A stretch of 15,947 bases of DNA from Cyanobacteriota bacterium (lineage in GTDB: Bacteria; Cyanobacteriota; Cyanobacteriia; Leptolyngbyales; Leptolyngbyaceae). Every line of letters starts with the position of its first letter. The stretch's first letter is position 1. The notes under the pieces are model-generated. The model did no database searches. It saw only the letters and a list, made by a program, of their open reading frames with translations, and was not told where the DNA came from. The stretch spans positions 1 through 15,947 of the forward strand of contig JAIXVO010000149.1 of the NCBI GenBank assembly GCA_027482985.1. The letters are read 5' to 3'. Positions 14,818 to 15,947 of the stretch are shown piece by piece. The translations under genes were made by a program, and so were the position numbers.

Positions 14818-15750
14818 TTACTGGAATTGCTGCCATCCTGTGCCGTCATACCCAAACTGACAGCGATTGGGGTGAAAGATTTCTGCCAGGATTTCCAGGG
14901 AATCGACGAGGCGGGGGCCGGGACGGTTGAAGTAGGCGTTGCCATCGGTGATGTAGACGCGCCCAGTTTTCACCGCTTTAAGGGCCGACCACTCGGCATG
15001 AGCTTGGAGCAATTTGGCTTCCTGAGCGGTGCGTGCCAAATCAAACCCGCAGGGCAGAATCACGATGATGTCGGGATTAGCCTGCACCAAAGCATCCCAT
15101 TTCAACCAGGGAGAATGTTTACCGATCGCCCCAAATAGCGATCGCCCCCCGGCCAGCTCGACTAATTCCGGCATCCAGTTGCCTGCCGCCATCAAGGGAT
15201 CAATCCACTCAATACAGGCCACGGTGGGACGCTGATCAACGGAAATGGTTTGGATCCGTTGCTGACACTCTCCGACGCGTTGCTTCAAAGTCGCGATCGC
15301 ATCCGTTGCCGACACTCCGATTGCCGCCGCCACTCGCTCCAGGTCACTCCACACTTCTGCCAGGACGGTCGGTTGCAGCGAAATGATCTGGGGCTGGCAT
15401 CCTGTCAGCATGGCAACCGCCTTTTCCACATCGCCCACACTCACGGCACAGACTTCGCACTGCGCCTGGGTGATGATGTGCGTCGGCTGAAGGGCTTGCA
15501 ACACTTCGGTCTTCACACGGTAGACGCTCAAGGCGGTTTGCAGCACTTCGGTCACGCGATCGTGAATTTCCTGGCTGGTGCCAGCTGGATTAAAGCGGGG
15601 TTCCGTACAGATGGGTAAGGCTTGCACTGGAGCAGGATAGTCGCATTCGTGCGATCGCCCCACGAGCCAATCTGTGCCGCCCAACACATTCACAATTTCG
15701 GTCGCGCTGGGCAACAGGGACACAATTCTCGGCAAAGTGGGTTCAACCAT
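14818..15750 (-). CDS. BtuF-like cobalamin-binding protein, without signal peptide
   Basis: A 310-aa protein of the periplasmic-binding fold that carries B12 and siderophores (COG0614-like). It opens MVEPTLPRIVSLLPSATEIV, the BtuF hallmark; later THIITQAQCEVCAV, the long central helix, VACIEWIDPLMAAGNWMPELVELAGG, then PDIIVILPCGF and a final FNRPGPRLVDSLEILAEIFHP. It has no signal peptide or lipobox, unlike transport-type BtuF, so it may be cytosolic. The ATG (15750) overlaps the upstream gene by 8 nt. Downstream a T8 run (14793-14800) might end or pause transcription. A B12-binding role is inferred from family. Confidence 0.82.
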   Translation of the reverse strand: MVEPTLPRIVSLLPSATEIVNVLGGTDWLVGRSHECDYPAPVQALPICTEPRFNPAGTSQEIHDRVTEVLQTALSVYRVKTEVLQALQPTHIITQAQCEVCAVSVGDVEKAVAMLTGCQPQIISLQPTVLAEVWSDLERVAAAIGVSATDAIATLKQRVGECQQRIQTISVDQRPTVACIEWIDPLMAAGNWMPELVELAGGRSLFGAIGKHSPWLKWDALVQANPDIIVILPCGFDLARTAQEAKLLQAHAEWSALKAVKTGRVYITDGNAYFNRPGPRLVDSLEILAEIFHPNRCQFGYDGTGWQQFQ

Positions 15751-15947
15751 GGTTCAGACTGGAGAGGGCAGAGGCGATCGGCTGGGTGATCCAATTCAAC
15801 CCCACGCGAATTTGATGGTCGAGGGTTGGCATCCGATACAGGTAAGTCAAGCGGCGAGCCACCAGCGCAGGCATCCCTTCCAGTTTCAAGCCCATCCCGG
15901 TCAAACTGGCATTATCAATGCCCAAACTCATGATTTCGCCCAAATGC
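15743..15947 (-). CDS. C-terminal end of a probable type 2 NAD(P)H dehydrogenase (NDH-2)
   Basis: The frame is open to the window edge; only the last 67 codons are seen, so the start is outside. The visible part, HLGEIMSLGIDNASLTGMGLKLEG, then ARRLTYLYRMPTLDHQIRVGLNWITQPI, fits the C-terminal region of cyanobacterial NDH-2 (Ndb) proteins, which oxidise NAD(P)H with FAD and reduce plastoquinone. The GxM-LG pattern and RLPTL-like segment are the main basis. No catalytic residues of the FAD or NAD sites are visible, so another FAD oxidoreductase is possible. Confidence 0.65.
   Translation of the reverse strand, partial: HLGEIMSLGIDNASLTGMGLKLEGMPALVARRLTYLYRMPTLDHQIRVGLNWITQPIASALSSLNHG

Noticed and set aside
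14784..14945. Upstream extension of the DUF1823 gene
   Set aside because: It runs back through the end of the BtuF-like gene; the family start MADVITHLP fits ATG 14783.

Overview
The window reads as chromosomal DNA from a cyanobacterium, probably a filamentous or otherwise repeat-rich one. The evidence is the many copies of the HIP1 octamer GCGATCGC and its core CGATCG, inside and outside genes; several protein families that are almost confined to cyanobacteria (DUF4168, DUF1400, DUF2808, DUF1823, Ycf46, GuaB3); and a recognisable Yfr1 small RNA with its ultraconserved ACTCCTCACAC motif. Species cannot be named from this alone.

Positions 1-4441, all + strand: a secreted DUF4168 protein, an exported DUF1400 alpha/beta hydrolase, a cytosolic DUF2235 alpha/beta hydrolase and a secreted DUF2808 protein. 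They are separated by intergenic spaces holding small hairpin repeats, so they look like single genes rather than an operon.

Positions 4666-10125, all + strand: the conserved rpmH-rnpA-yidC-jag neighbourhood in its cyanobacterial form. The order is rpmH (46 codons), rnpA, a membrane-anchored PH-domain protein overlapping rnpA, yidC, a KH-R3H RNA-binding protein, DUF177 and the Ycf46-type AAA ATPase, followed by a membrane-anchored SH3b protein. yidC, jag and DUF177 are each 2 nt apart. The theme is ribosome and RNA maturation joined to insertion of proteins into membranes. A strong, probably bidirectional terminator at 10156-10190 closes this block against the convergent minus-strand block.

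Positions 10382-12505, minus strand: in the direction of transcription guaB3, Yfr1 and trxA. Yfr1 has a TACAAT box upstream, a 5' hairpin, the unpaired core and a 10-bp terminator hairpin. Between Yfr1 and trxA lies a striking heptanucleotide array of 23 units, faced by an inverted shorter array next to the Yfr1 terminator.

Positions 12506-15947, minus strand: in the direction of transcription the 3' end of a probable NDH-2 NAD(P)H dehydrogenase, a cobalamin-binding-protein homologue overlapping it, a DUF1823 protein, a second inverted pair of heptad arrays, a 71-aa unknown protein coupled by ATGA overlap to bioF, and then hairpin repeats. One hairpin repeat of the same family as two intergenic copies lies in frame inside bioF and is predicted to add about 11-12 residues to the enzyme.

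I see no phage, transposase, CRISPR, tRNA or rRNA and no obvious new multi-gene defence or metabolic system. The most interesting signals are at repeat and RNA level: Yfr1 in the guaB-trxA gap, the two inverted heptad-array loci, and the hairpin element inside the bioF reading frame.
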